A stretch of DNA of 64,000 bases from Acanthosepion lycidas (GCA_963932145.1 OZ010571.1:157075318-157139317); one strand, 5' to 3'. Positions 48,222 to 59,609 are shown, numbered from the stretch's first letter. Translations and numbers: made by a program. The notes: generated from the sequence alone by a model not told the origin.

Positions 48222-51200
48222 GTGAGTGCTCCTTTGTTGTAGCCTTGTGTCACTTTTTATTAAATATCTATTAACAATGGCTAACACTTATTTTCACTTC
48301 TGTACTGTATGTGTCATATGAGATTATGGAATCCTACGGGAAGATGCATTCTTCCCCAAATTAACCTTTAACCAATCATCACTTCACTTTTCCAAACTCA
48401 ATTTCCCAATGGTTAAAAGGACACAAAAATGTAGCAAGTTGAGACATCCTTTTTTCCCACGCAGCTGTCTAGAGCCTATTTTAAAACTTAAAAATCTATA
48501 AAAAAAGAATCGGTCGGCTTAATTCAAGTCAGCCAGACACTGAGTTTCGAGAGATGCCAGCAGACTCCACACATGCCAACACATTGACTCAATAACACTA
48601 CCAGCCTCTCATCAACTCAACACAACTCGCACTATTGCTGCGTGAAGAAACTTAACTTACAATTTACTAAAAAAAGTGACATTATCACTACGAAATAGTA
48701 AGTGTACATTTAATCAACTTCAGCATATCAGTCAAAGGCACACAACTTTTCATAACTTGAATCAACAAGTCACACACATACGCACTTTTATTTGAACTAA
48801 GACAATTGACATTTTACCTTGCAGAAATCAAACTTTTAATTTCACAAACTTAAACCATCAAAATTAATTCACCAAATCTCTGCATGGACACTCTCTGCAA
48901 TCTTATCTCATTTGCCACGTTTAACAAGCAACCTATCATTACTTTGTGTATGTCAGATATATATATATAAATTCATGTTATTGTTGAAATCTATAACTAC
49001 GTTGTTTTTTCCTTGATTTCTTCAAGTTGTATTGTCTTCATATGTTCGTTTAATTGATTTGTTGTGGATAAATGCATAATGTACATGCACATTTTAGGCC
49101 TTCGCACAATTTCACCTTCTGACACATCTTACTTAGTATAAATTCTGTAACAAGATCTCATGTTCAATATTACAGTATTATGGAGTTCAGCTTGGTACAA
49201 TGCATTGCTTATATATAATCTCTCTAGTCTGTCAGATAACTCAAATATATCCCAGCTCTTATTATGTACCAATATCAGATAACATATATCGTATTTTGTC
49301 ATATGATGATTATTGGCAATGACTAATAATGGCTATAAATATGAACAAGTCTTGGGATAAGTTTTTTTTTTTTTTCCTTTTTAAGTAGGAAACTTTATAT
49401 ACTATCAGTATTGTGAGTTTGAACTTCAGTAGGTGCTTTGTTATTATAGTCTAAGACTAAAAGGAGCAAATGACTTTGTATAGTAACCTAATTTCTTCTA
49501 ATGACCTGTTATTTGTGAAATGGGTGAAATATTTGAGTGTCTGATTTAATTGTCACATGTTGAAATGAAAGCAAATGACAAAGAAGAGACATCTTCAAAA
49601 TTGAGTAATGGTCATTTGGATGTGTATACAAAATTTACATTTCTAACAACCTTTTCAACAGCTATGAATGCATTTAACAAATTTTCTACTTCAAATGCTG
49701 GCATAAATATAGAATTCTGCCAATTTTTTTTTAATACAATCCAATATTCAATTAACTGATTTATTGCTGTTTAAAGAAAAGCATTTTTTTGTTGTTAGTA
49801 ATGTTTTAAATTTAGTAATTGATTGTCTTTGCCTTTTGATAATTGTGTTGGGAATGTATTCAGTACTCGTGTTATTAGTAACTTGTCATGTTAGGTGGCA
49901 AGCAGGTAGGCCTTGGGGTGGGGGTTAGGCTAAAGGGAAGGGAGTAGGCCTTGTTTGTTAAAAGATTAATCTTCAAGTATTTATTGTTTGGAAAAATAAT
50001 TTTAAACAACCTATTTTCAAAAAGAAGAAATGAAAAAAATTTTGAATTTAACAAATTTAAATAAATCTCACTGGATGAGTTTAGTTAAAATGGAGTGAAG
50101 TTTTTTTTTCTTTTTTTTTCTTGATAATCAGATACCAACATTTGTATAATTTTTTTAATATCACTTTTAATACACTTCATGGCCCTCAAAAAATGTATCC
50201 TTCATTTATAGAAGAAAAGTTTAAATTTGGTTTTACTTAGAGAAAAATGTCTCTGTGCATGTTTATATTTTTAGTCATTGGATTGATTTTTTAGTTTCAG
50301 GCTTTAACTAGGGAATAAAATCTATTCTTGATTAATATCTTAAAGAAAAACCTTGTCTTTTATTTTTACATTTTATTCATGTAATTGGAAGAAAAAAATT
50401 ATTTGTTTTTTTTTATGTTTACTCAAAATGGATGCACAGTCAAAATTTACTGATGTCTAATTAAACAAATGTAATGAAGTTGCTCTTTTTCAAATTCACT
50501 ACTTGGCTGGCTGATTTTAAAAAAAAAAAAAAAAAAAATCATCTCCCAGAAACCTGAAAATGAAGGCAAACTTTTAATCAAAATTTCCAAACTATGCTGC
50601 ATGTATTAAATTATTTCTGAAGTTTCCTGAAAATCTTGCAGAACAAAAGACTTATCTCCTTCTTCAACTAAAGAACAGCAAATAATATTCATGGATTCAA
50701 GATATGTGTATAAATGACAAAAGAAATAGCAAATTTTCCCCAAAATGAAATTTGTTAAACAATAATCAATACAAATTTATTATCAACATTTTGTTATTGA
50801 AAGAAACTTATTTATTTAATTTTGTTTTATTCGGTAACAGATTTTGCCTTTCAACTTTTAGAAATATCATTTGCCTGTGTTTTATATTGATTGACAATAC
50901 AGCGAGTCTTGGCATGAATTTATAGCAAGCTACACTGTTTCAACATTAGGATTAATTAATTCATATAATGACATAGAACAACTTTTGTTCTTTTGTTCTA
51001 GTTTACATTTGAATGTTTCTTGATGTTGTTGTTGTCTGGTTATCCTACTAAATTGTTATTGACTAATCAAATATTTACTTTTCATGAAAAGCATTTTTCA
51101 GATGACTATTTATCAAAAATCCATATTTTATTTCAGGTGATAAGTTTTATTTAGTAACAACTCTATAAATGGATTTTGCTAAGCTAAGTATAAATTGTAC

Positions 51201-51984
51201 TAATGTCCTTTTGGTGCTAATACTTTTGGGAAAGGCACAAACCCCATTTTCCCTGCATATTGTCCCATCACCAATGTTCTTACTGGAATATGGAAATCAA
51301 TGCTGAAAACCTGACATTGTCTTGTTCCAACAGGTCATTCTCTTGAGGTGCTTAACATTTAAACACTGCTTATAAATATAGAATAAAAGACCACTTTTGT
51401 GTATAATAATATCAATCCTCTTTGGGTACAGATGCATGATATTTCTTTTTCCTTAAATTGATAGAAGTAGACTAAAGTCTGAAGTTTCATAATTATTTGT
51501 CCAGATAGTAGCAGCATGTGGTTGTTATATCCATTGTCAATACTGACAGAAAGCCAGTGCAGGAAATTGTAAAGTATCTGGAGATGTTAAAATGACTTGA
51601 GTAAAAGGAAAATGCAACACTGTATGGAATCCTTTTTTGGGGGGTGGGGTGGGGGGAATGACTTGCTATATCTGGTTACACACATTTGCAGATTTAACCT
51701 CTGACCTTTTATGAGAAAATAGTAGAACCTGCTATTCTTATAAAGTCTTATAAATAAATTTTAATGAGAAATATGTAATTTGAGAAAGTATAATCTTTTA
51801 AATCCTGCTTTTTGAATCTTTAAAAGTAAAAATATCCAAAGAAAACTAAACCTGAAATGAAATGCAACTAGCAACCTAATCTCTCCTACTTAATATTTAC
51901 TTATTGGCATCAAGTAATGTCTCTTGTCTTCAATGAAATATCTCATTAGTAAAAAGAAAATCTGGATGACCCCTAAAATATGTA
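48222..51984. other. No recognised gene
   Basis: AT-rich, with a small TA repeat at 48,958-48,967 and A/T homopolymers. It may be intronic. Confidence 0.45.
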
Positions 51985-52295
51985 AGCACATTTCTATGTC
52001 TGGGATGAGGAGTTATTATTTACATTATTACAATAATGTTCCCATATTTCTTATTGTTACTGCAATATCTTGGGCATCTTCAGGTGTGTACTGATCTGGG
52101 TAACCCTTAAGGAATTTAGAGCTGAAATTGTATGTAGAGCTATTTTTTAAAATACTGTTGTTATTTTTCACCCGGTTTTAACAGAATCTGAATTTGTACT
52201 ACCCAGAACAGGGTTTGAACTCACAATTACTGTGCCACTGAGTTCACACACCAATGCTTTAATCCTCTACTGTATTGTCTTGTGGAACAATCTTG
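51985..52295 (-). mobile_element. tRNA-derived SINE, diverged
   Basis: The head at about 52,190-52,280 on the minus strand has GAGTTCAAACCCTG as B box. The tail has CCTGAAGATGCCC and TAATGTAAATAATAACTCCT, aligning with CCTGAAGAAGGCC and TAATGTAAATACTGT of the copies near 55 kb. Confidence 0.6.
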
Positions 52296-53600
52296 AACCT
52301 AGAATCATAATGTTCATATTGCCTGCCTACTGTTGCCTCTGCTCTATTGTTTTGCTTGATCTTGGCTGCCACTTCTCTTTATTTAGACAATTGAAAAAGG
52401 CTAGAGAGATATTATGACCAAACTATTCTGATAATGATAACAAAGATACACAACATTAGTTTAACTGTTAATAATAAAAGTACATTATTTTATGTTATAG
52501 ATTAGTTGCAAATAAATAAACGGAACTATTCTGCAACTAGGTAAACTCCATTAATCAGCAGGTGTCTTATGTTAAATAATTTTTTGAAAAAATTTAATAG
52601 TTTAGAGAAAATTCTTAGTAGTGATAAAATGTGGAATAGAAGAGAATAAGAAAAGAAAAGTCTTAAGTTTTGCTTGAAATATTGATATCTTTAAAATAGG
52701 CTCATTTTTTAAAAAGAAAAATATTTTTTCCAAAATAAATGGATTATTTGACAGGTTGATTTTGCAACTATTTACTAAAAGCTTTTTATTTCTCTTTCCA
52801 TTTTGACAGAATTTTCTTTTCAGATTTTGTAATAAACATACAAAAATTAATCTTATGTGCATTAAGTTGTAAATTGCTTTGTAAATTACTTTTCCTTTTT
52901 TTTTCTCAAGTTAGAGCGTTTTAATGGTATTATTCTAACTAGTATCTTGCTATTATGTGTGCTATTTTTCCTGTGTTATGGTGACACACAACAGAAATCA
53001 AGTTAAAACACAAACTAACAATGAACTAACAATAAGGTTGTGCTTTTTTACAAACAGAAAAATGATCCATTCAGCTCTTTGCCAAAACTTGAAATATTTG
53101 TTTCTGAAATGGTTAGACAAATGTATATTGAAATAAGATTAAAAACATTTTTATGCCTTTTTTTTTCTTTTTTTCTTGCTCAACTGAGCTTGAAATTAGA
53201 AGATTTGGACACATTTCTGTATTGATGGCCTGATTTCCTTTCTTTTATTAATAAACTGCATCTAGAGATTATATGCGAGTTATGACTTGATATAAAGAGT
53301 TGCGCCTTTAATGTTAAAAGTCCTATTATGATGTTGTTTAGATTCTGCTCAATATTATTAACTTAGATATATAGTGATAGAGAAAACTATTGTTTTGGGT
53401 TGTAAAAAATTGTACTAAGTTAACAAAACAGACTAATTTGACTATCAGTAGTTTATTTGTAACTTTTACATTATTATACCTTGTAAAACTAATGTAAAAA
53501 AATAATATGAAAACATTTTAGAATAAATTCGTCAATTTCATAAAGGAAAAACAGAAAAAAAACATTTTATTTTAAAATTAAGATATATTACCAAAAAATA
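52296..53600. other. No recognised gene
   Basis: AT-rich, no domain recognised. Confidence 0.45.
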
Positions 53601-53618
53601 ATAAGAACCTCCTAAAAT

Positions 53619-54622
53619 TTATTGCACAAATGCTCCTTTCTTTTCAATAACTCTTAGCAGCCTATTGTCAACATCTGATGCTAGATTTGCAATTTTAGCA
53701 GCTGGTAAGTTGTTTGCAGCAACTTTAACTGCCTCCCAGAGGTCACACTTGCTGTTGAATTGCCTTCCATTTGAATAAATATCTCTCTTGAGGATGCTCC
53801 ACAGGTTCTCAATGGGATTCAAGTCACAGCTATCTGAAGGCCAGTCCATAAGAGAATCTTCAACAAATCCCTTTTCTTTCAACTAGGATTTAGTAAACTT
53901 TGATGCATGACTTGGTGCATTGTCTTGCATAAAGATCATAGATCTACGCTTGGCTAAAGACTGGTTATCAAGCCATTCAAAGAAATATTGCTCTAGAAAA
54001 TCACAGTAGCTTTTGGAATTCATTTCAACCCTGTCTTTCAGTTTAAATGGACCCACGAGCTCATTACCAATAATCCCAGCTCATATCATGATCCCACCGC
54101 CACCCTGTTGGTATTTAAAAACTTTTCTTGAATCATGTTGCTTGCAAACCCATCCTCAAACCCATCCAGGGTGATCCTTGATTCGTCTGTAAAAAGCACT
54201 TTACTGAAATCATTTTTCATGTATCACATAAGGAAATAAGATTGCAGTGGGCAAAAAAGCCCACTGCAATCTTATTTCTTTATGTTTTTTTGTTAAAATG
54301 GGTTTCTTTATTCCTTAATGCTTTACACCTTGTTTCCCTTGACACCATAGGAGCTCCAGCAGCCTCAAATATGAACACACTTGACGCATTTGGGTTTATT
54401 ATTATTCTCTTCGGATATCCGATAGATCTCGCTTTGTTAAATTCCTGAATTCAGCCTGAGAACTTTTTTTTTTCTTGGTTGAATTCCCATTTGACATATT
54501 TTCTTGATTGTTCAATGATCCCTTTTCAAATCCTTAGAAATTTGAAGCGAAGACTTTCCTTTGCTAATTTCTTGGATTATATAGTTCTTTTCATTCATTG
54601 TTAGTTCTTTTTTACAACTCAT
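53619..54622 (-). pseudogene. Tc1-like transposase relic, DD37E spacing
   Basis: Starts MSCKKELTMNEKNYIIQEIS, an HTH-type N-terminus. Continues with HKEIRLQWA, VLFTDESRITLDGF (first Asp), MIFMQDNAPSHASKFTKS (second Asp), DWPSDSCDLNPIENLWSILK (Glu). Counting by hand, 37 positions separate the second Asp from the Glu, one of them now a stop. Several frame changes and stops, plus a 26-bp inverted duplication in the middle, disable it. I found no clear terminal inverted repeats. Confidence 0.85.
54227..54284. repeat. Hairpin: 26-bp inverted duplication inside the Tc1 relic
   Basis: The arms 54,227-54,252 and 54,259-54,284 pair at 25 of 26 positions around an A6 loop. The right arm is transposase sequence (HKEIRLQWA on the minus strand), so the left arm is an inverted copy of it. 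Confidence 0.92.
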
Positions 54623-54819
54623 AATACTAAATTCTAGTTCTTGCAAATAATCTCTTGACACTGCAAATTGCTATAATTACTGAAAAAATATTAAATAGCA
54701 ATCTGAAATTGAAAATTGGGACTTAATTCTTTCATGCTTACTCACTATACATAATAGTGCAAATTATTTCATTGGATAACACATATCTATGAATTTTACA
54801 TAAAATATTTGAGTCTGTC

Positions 54820-55290
54820 TATATTTCTGAGATGAGGTATTATGTACAGTATTTACATTATGCGGACCATTGTCCTCATCTTTGTCGCCATATTTGTCAC
54901 AACGTTTCGGCCGTTGTATGCTCCGGCCTTCTTCAGGTGGTTGGAACCCTTTATTTCGATTTCCACGTGCCATGTTTGATGGATGTCAGTTATCTCCTGC
55001 TAACTCTGAAAGTTCTCCTTAACCGGGTATTGAACTCACACTCTTTGGGTTTGTCACTGGATCTAACCAACGCCTTTATCCACTGTGCCATGTATCCTTC
55101 AGGACATCTGTGTATGAATTTCTGGGTATTATAAACCTAATGTTTTCAGCACCCATTTTTACCAGTGCTCATATTGCAATTTTGCTGTTATCATTGCATG
55201 TTTTTACCAGAGCTCATATTGCAACTTTTTGGCATGTTTTTACCAGAGCTCATATTGCAACTTTGTTATAATTGCTTTTCTCTGGCACTC
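54820..55290 (-). repeat. tRNA-SINE / Penelope terminal repeat, copy A
   Basis: On the minus strand: two units of TTGCAATATGAGCTCTGGTA (55,190-55,265), a tRNA-like head with ATGGCACAGTGGATAAAGGC at about 55,072-55,091 and GAGTTCAATACCCGG at 55,023-55,037, then the hammerhead-like core (54,901-54,937) and a tail ending in ATACCTCATCTCAGAAATAT. It matches copy B in inverted orientation. Confidence 0.82.
54901..54937 (-). ncRNA. Hammerhead-ribozyme-like core, copy A
   Basis: CCTGAAGAAGGCCGGAGCAT then ACAACGGCCGAAACGTT. CTGAAGA fits the hammerhead CUGANGA box, GGCC pairs with GGCC as helix II, and GAAAC follows. One extra A lies between CTGAAGA and the helix. Helices I and III and the cleavage site are not clear, so activity is unproven. 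Confidence 0.35.
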
Positions 55291-55870
55291 CTTATTACTG
55301 GTTCCCATATTGTATTTATTTCTATGCTTGGTCAGCTCAGGAGATTTTTGTGGCCTAGCATATGTGCTGATTCCTTAAGTTTACGAATTTTCCAATGGTG
55401 TTCCCTATCTATGATCTCAACATGATCCCACAGGGGGCGGTGATCTCCCTTCTCTCTCCATATGTGGTCAGCCACGCCTGATTTTTCTACTTCTCCTCAC
55501 GTTGCAGCTTTCTGGTGTTCTTGAAGCCTTACCTTGAGGGGGCGGCCTGTCTCTCCTTTATATTCCTTTCCGCAGCTGCACGGGATAGCATACACACAGT
55601 CTTTAGTCATGTTCTCCTGTATGGGGGGTCTCACTCGAGAGAGATATCTGCGTAGTGTTGTCAAGCTCTTGAAGGTTGTCCTGATGTTATATGGACCGCA
55701 GATCCTTTGTATTTTCTCTGATAACCCCTTCACATAAGGCAGGCAGACTGTTTTCTGGGTGTTGTTGTCCTCCTCCTCCTCTTATACTCGCCTATCCCAG
55801 TTTTGGGGGGCAGCTGCCATGTACCCAGGGTAGTTGTTACGTTGTAGGGTACTACTTATACTGACCAATT
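55290..55870 (-). pseudogene. Penelope-like element fragment 1 with GIY-YIG endonuclease
   Basis: The minus strand encodes CVYAIPCSCGKEYKGETGRP and VRLQEHQKA, the cysteine-bearing GIY-YIG domain found at the C-terminus of Penelope-like retroelements. It is followed by ADHIWREKGDHRPLWD, EIIDREHHWKIRKLKESAHM and INTIWEPVI, the usual end of the protein. The upstream RT is absent. Part of the domain lies in a second frame. In active elements the endonuclease nicks the target. Confidence 0.82.
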
Positions 55871-55894
55871 CTTTATCTAACATCTCTAGGTCGC

Positions 55895-56450
55895 CACTTG
55901 TAACAAAGTTGCAATATGAGCTCTGGTAGGTAAAAACATGCCAAAAAGTTGCAATATGAGCTCTGGTAAAAAACATAAATGATAACAGCAAAATTGCATT
56001 ATGAGCACTGGTAAAAATGGTTGCTGAAAACATTAGGTTTATAATACCCAGAAATTCATACACAGATGTCCTGAAGGATACATGGCACAGTGGATAAAGG
56101 CGTTGGTTAGATCCAGTGACAAACCCAAAGAGTGTGAGTTCAATACCCGGTTAAGGCAGTATTTGTATTAATATTTGTTTAATTCATATCAAAGTTGTCC
56201 AGTACTACTTTTTAAGTCAGTGGAGAACTTTCAGAGGGAAAATTAACAAGAGATAACTGATAACTGACATCCATCAAACATGGGACGTGGAACTAGAACA
56301 GTCTACCCCAGGGATCGAAATAAAGGGTTCAGTTCGAAATTCCAACCACCTGAAGAAGGCCGGAGCATACAATGGCCGAAACGTTGTGACAAATATGGCG
56401 ACAAAGATGAGGACAATGGTCCGCATAATGTAAATACTGTAAAATATTTG
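55895..56450 (+). repeat. tRNA-SINE / Penelope terminal repeat, copy B
   Basis: Inverted counterpart of copy A: TTGCAATATGAGCTCTGGTA units, then the tRNA-like head (A-box region 56,082-56,100, B box 56,136-56,150), the body, the hammerhead-like core (56,350-56,384) and ATAATGTAAATACTGT. An extra block at about 56,165-56,213 also occurs just downstream at 56,512-56,560. Confidence 0.82.
56350..56384 (+). ncRNA. Hammerhead-ribozyme-like core, copy B
   Basis: Same layout: CTGAAGA, A, GGCC, a 12-base loop, GGCC, GAAAC. GTGG upstream (56,287-56,290) could pair with CCAC just before the core as helix I. Confidence 0.35.
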
Positions 56451-56711
56451 ACAATACCTCTTTTGCATATAATCTCTAGATGCAGTTTAGTTTCACGTCT
56501 GCAGTCAGCCATTAGTATTTGTTTAATTCATATCAAAGTTGTCCAGTACTACTTTTCATTTATCATTATTGATTAAAGTAAATTAAATTTCTTTTATCAA
56601 TATTAAATGCTAAAATGCCAAACAAATAAATTAATTTCTATGTATATGCATTATCGTTGCATGCATGTTCAGCTTTGTTTCTGTTTGTAGCAGGGACAAA
56701 CTTTCTTTTTT

Positions 56712-56742
<31 letters not shown>

Positions 56743-56779
56743 CTTTTTTTGTCTAGGATGGATTTTATAATCAATGATG
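56451..56779. other. No recognised gene; T-rich tracts
   Basis: Contains the second copy of the 40-base block at 56,512-56,560 and long T runs at 56,705-56,747. Confidence 0.5.
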
Positions 56780-57260
56780 CTAGAATTTTTTTTTTTTACT
56801 TTTATGTGCTGTGTTCCTTCTGGATGTAGCTGATCATGGCTCTCCACAATTTCTTGTCCTAAAAGTGGCTCTTAATAATTTTTGTCTTTTTGTTATTTCT
56901 CCTAAACCTTGCTCCACCATCCATTTACACAGGCTCGCTTGGTAGGTTATGCATTGTTTTCCTCTGTCCCTCTTACCTTTTATCTGTCTTTTGAGGTTCA
57001 AATTTTCCAAGCCTTCTTTCCTCATTAAATATCCGAGAAATTTGAAGTGCCTCTTCCTGATGTTAAATATGAATATCCTTTTTGTTTCTGTTTTCTCTAA
57101 AACTTTGTTGTTGCTCATATATTTGGCCTATGGTATTCTCAGTATCCTTCTGTAGAAACACACTTCTGTTGTTTCAAGTCTCTTCATCTATGAAGAAATT
57201 GTCCAGTATTTACTGCTATATAGAAGTACTTGTATTATGTAACAGTTCAGTAATCTTTTT
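56780..57260 (-). pseudogene. LINE reverse transcriptase C-terminal/3' fragment
   Basis: The minus strand reads VLLYSSKYWTIS, ETTEVCFYRRILRIP, NIRKRHFKFLGYLMRKEGLE, GKRDRGKQCITYQASLCKWM and VEQGLGEITKRQKLLRAT. This matches the end of the endonuclease-reverse transcriptase of RTE/CR1-like LINEs common in invertebrates (consensus FLGHIMRKEGLE, GKRxRGRQR). 5'-truncated with at least two stops, and ending near an A-rich tail, as expected of a dead-on-arrival copy. Confidence 0.8.
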
Positions 57261-57389
57261 TTTTTTTTTTTTTTTTTTTCGTTTCTAACAATATTTCTTT
57301 CTTAATAAATTGCTTGTCTTTTGGAAGACATTTTTCACTATATCCATGTGCCTTTGGATTTCAATGTCTCTTCTGTTAAAACACTTCCC

Positions 57390-57720
57390 ATATCTGTCTA
57401 TATTTCTGAGATGAGGTATTATGTACACTATTCACATTATTCAGACTGTTGTCCTCATCATTGCCACCATATTTATTACATTTCGGCCGTTGTACACTCC
57501 AGCCTTCTTCAGGTGGTTGGAATGTCGAACTGAACCCTTTATTTCACTCACTGGGGTAGACTGTTCTAGTTCCACGTGCCATGTCTAATGGATGTCAGTT
57601 ATCAGTTATCTCCTGTTAATTCCCCTCTCCAAGTTCTCCACCGCCTTAACTAGGTATTGAACTCGCACTTTTTGAGTCCTGTCACTGGATTTAACTAACG
57701 CCTTTATCCACTGTGCCATG
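57390..57720 (-). repeat. tRNA-SINE / Penelope terminal repeat, copy C
   Basis: On the minus strand ATGGCACAGTGGATAAAGGC at about 57,701-57,720, B box GAGTTCAATACCTAG at about 57,652-57,666, then the hammerhead-like core and the ATACCTCATCTCAGAAATAT end. More diverged from A and B than these are from each other. Confidence 0.78.
57484..57512 (-). ncRNA. Hammerhead-ribozyme-like core, copy C
   Basis: CCTGAAGAAGGCTGGAGTGT then ACAACGGCCGAAA. The helix II pair GGCT/GGCC is kept by a U-G wobble. Confidence 0.3.
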
Positions 57721-58870
57721 TGTCCATTAGTGTATGAATTTCTGGGTATTATAAACCTATGTCTTCAGCAATCATTTTTTACCAGTACTCATATTGCATT
57801 TTCTGCTGTTATCAATACATATTTTTACCAGAGCTCATATTGCAATTTTTGCTGTTATTATTGCTTTTCTATGGAACTCCTTATTACTGGTTCCCATATT
57901 GTATTAATTTCTACGCTTGGTTGGCTCAGGAGATTTTTGTGGCCTAGCATATGTGCTGATTCCTTAAGTTTACAAATTTTCCAATGATGTTCTTTGTCTA
58001 TGATCTCAACCTGATCCCACAGAGGGCGGTGATCTCCCTTTTCTCTCCATATGTGGTCAGCCATGCCTGATTTTTCCACTTCCCCTTGTGTTACAGTTTT
58101 CTGGTGTATTTGGAGCCTTATCATAAGGGGGCGGCCTGTCTCCCCTTTATATTTCTTTCCGCAGCTGCACGGGATAGCGTGCACACAGTCTTTAGTCATG
58201 TTCTCCTCTATCGGGGTGGGGGGTCTTACTTGGGAAAGATATCTGCGAAGTGTCAGCTTTTGAAGGTTGTCCTGATGTTATATAGACGACAGATCGTTTG
58301 TATTTTCTCTGATAACTCCTTCATATAAGGCAGGCAGACTGTTTTCTGAATGTTGTTGTACTCCTCCTCTTGTACCCGCCTACCCCAGTTTTTTTGGGCT
58401 GCTGCCATGTACCCAGGGTAGTTGTTGTGTTGTAGGGTACTACCTATACTGACCAATTCTTTATCTAATGTCTAGGTCGCCACTTATGACTTTTGCTCAG
58501 TGTTGTAAGCAGCGGATGATCCCTTTCTTTACGCTGTATGGATGGTAGGAGTTCGGTGAATGTCTGTTTACAGTATACGGATGTCTTGAACACATGCTCT
58601 TTTTCAAGATATTAGAACATCCAGGAATAGGAGTGTGTTGTTACTCTCTTTCTCCACCATGAACTGTATCTTCCTTCTTTCTCATCATTCCACCTCAGCC
58701 CATCTCTCAAGGTACAACAGTCTTTGTAACAAATCTAATTTTCAAATCGTGTGGATGAAAGGGCGTAGTTTATTCTAATCATTAATTTTAATTCTCCTGC
58801 CTCCTCAATGTAGGGATAAATTCTTTCTCTTTTCGCAGACCTATTTATGTGCAGTGAAAACACAAACTAG
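57721..58870 (-). pseudogene. Penelope-like element fragment 2 (RT end plus GIY-YIG)
   Basis: The minus strand gives NNTLLFLDVLI (FLDV is typical of the Penelope RT C-terminal part), KQTFTELLPSIQRKE, then CVHAIPCSCGKKYKGETGRP, RLQIHQKT, ADHIWREKGDHRPLWDQVEI, KLKESAHMLGHKNLLSQPSV and INTIWEPVI. The GIY-YIG region is open over 58,199-57,858; upstream parts are shifted in frame. Copy C of the terminal repeat follows downstream, the layout expected for Penelope-like elements. Confidence 0.85.
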
Positions 58871-59019
58871 ATGACCCTCTTGGCAATTGCAGGGTCTGTT
58901 TTCATAACTTCAACACTCACAATGGGTTTGGTCCTTGTTTTCATTTCTCATTTCATTTTCTTCAGCGAAAATATATTTGTTTGCCTAAATTCTCAAACAA
59001 GAGAAAATTATTCTCTAAA

Positions 59020-59115
59020 TCTGTTTTCATCTGAATGCTAGACTCTCGATAGATAAGAAAAATAAACTTTAGGAGAGAAGAAATTCAGATGGTCCCATTT
59101 TCATCAAGGAAAATG
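59020..59115 (+). repeat. Dispersed repeat, copy shared with 37.2 kb
   Basis: GACTCTCGATAGATAAGAAA, AATAAACTTTAGGAGAG and CATCAAGGAAAATGTC match the reverse complement of 37,195-37,310. The similarity may extend upstream (AAATCTGTTTTCATCTGAA). Confidence 0.7.
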
Positions 59116-59609
59116 TCTACACTGTTGACCATGTTTGCCGTAGTCTCTGAATATGGAATCCAGTGAAGTCCGTAATGTGTTCAATATCAGAGGTTGGCAG
59201 TGAAGATTCGGAGAAAGTAGCAGCTGTTAAGTAATTCTTTAAGTCTTCGATATCAGGTTGGTAGTGAAGATATTTTGGAAGAAAAAACAAAATGGCTGCC
59301 TTTATACACGTCAGATTGAATATTTTGAGCTTTCTGATTGGTTAACCCTTCTCTTGGTGGAATATAAAATGAGTCAGCTCATTTTGGTTGGCTCACTTGT
59401 ACAAACATGTATCCAAAAAACTGTAACATCCACTCTATCTTCCAGCATTCATTTCATTTTGGGCTTAACCCTTTTCTACTTAGTCAACATTTAACCACCT
59501 CATAGCCTCAGTGTCACAGTAGCAGTAAGAAAAACAATGGTGACAGAGACAGTCAAGCCTAGCAGCAGTAGAGGCAATAAGAACATGGGGTTTAGGATTC
59601 CAAGTTCTA
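59116..59609. other. No recognised gene; LTR-like
   Basis: A short direct repeat (TCAATATCAGAGGTTGGCAG and TCGATATCAGGTTGGTAG, each followed by TGAAGAT) and AATATAAAATGAG, a possible TATA box, occur here. Confidence 0.35.

Noticed and set aside
56280-56576. 98-codon frame with PKRCDKYGDKDEDNGPHN
   Set aside because: It is a chance translation of the SINE body and recurs antisense in copies A and B.
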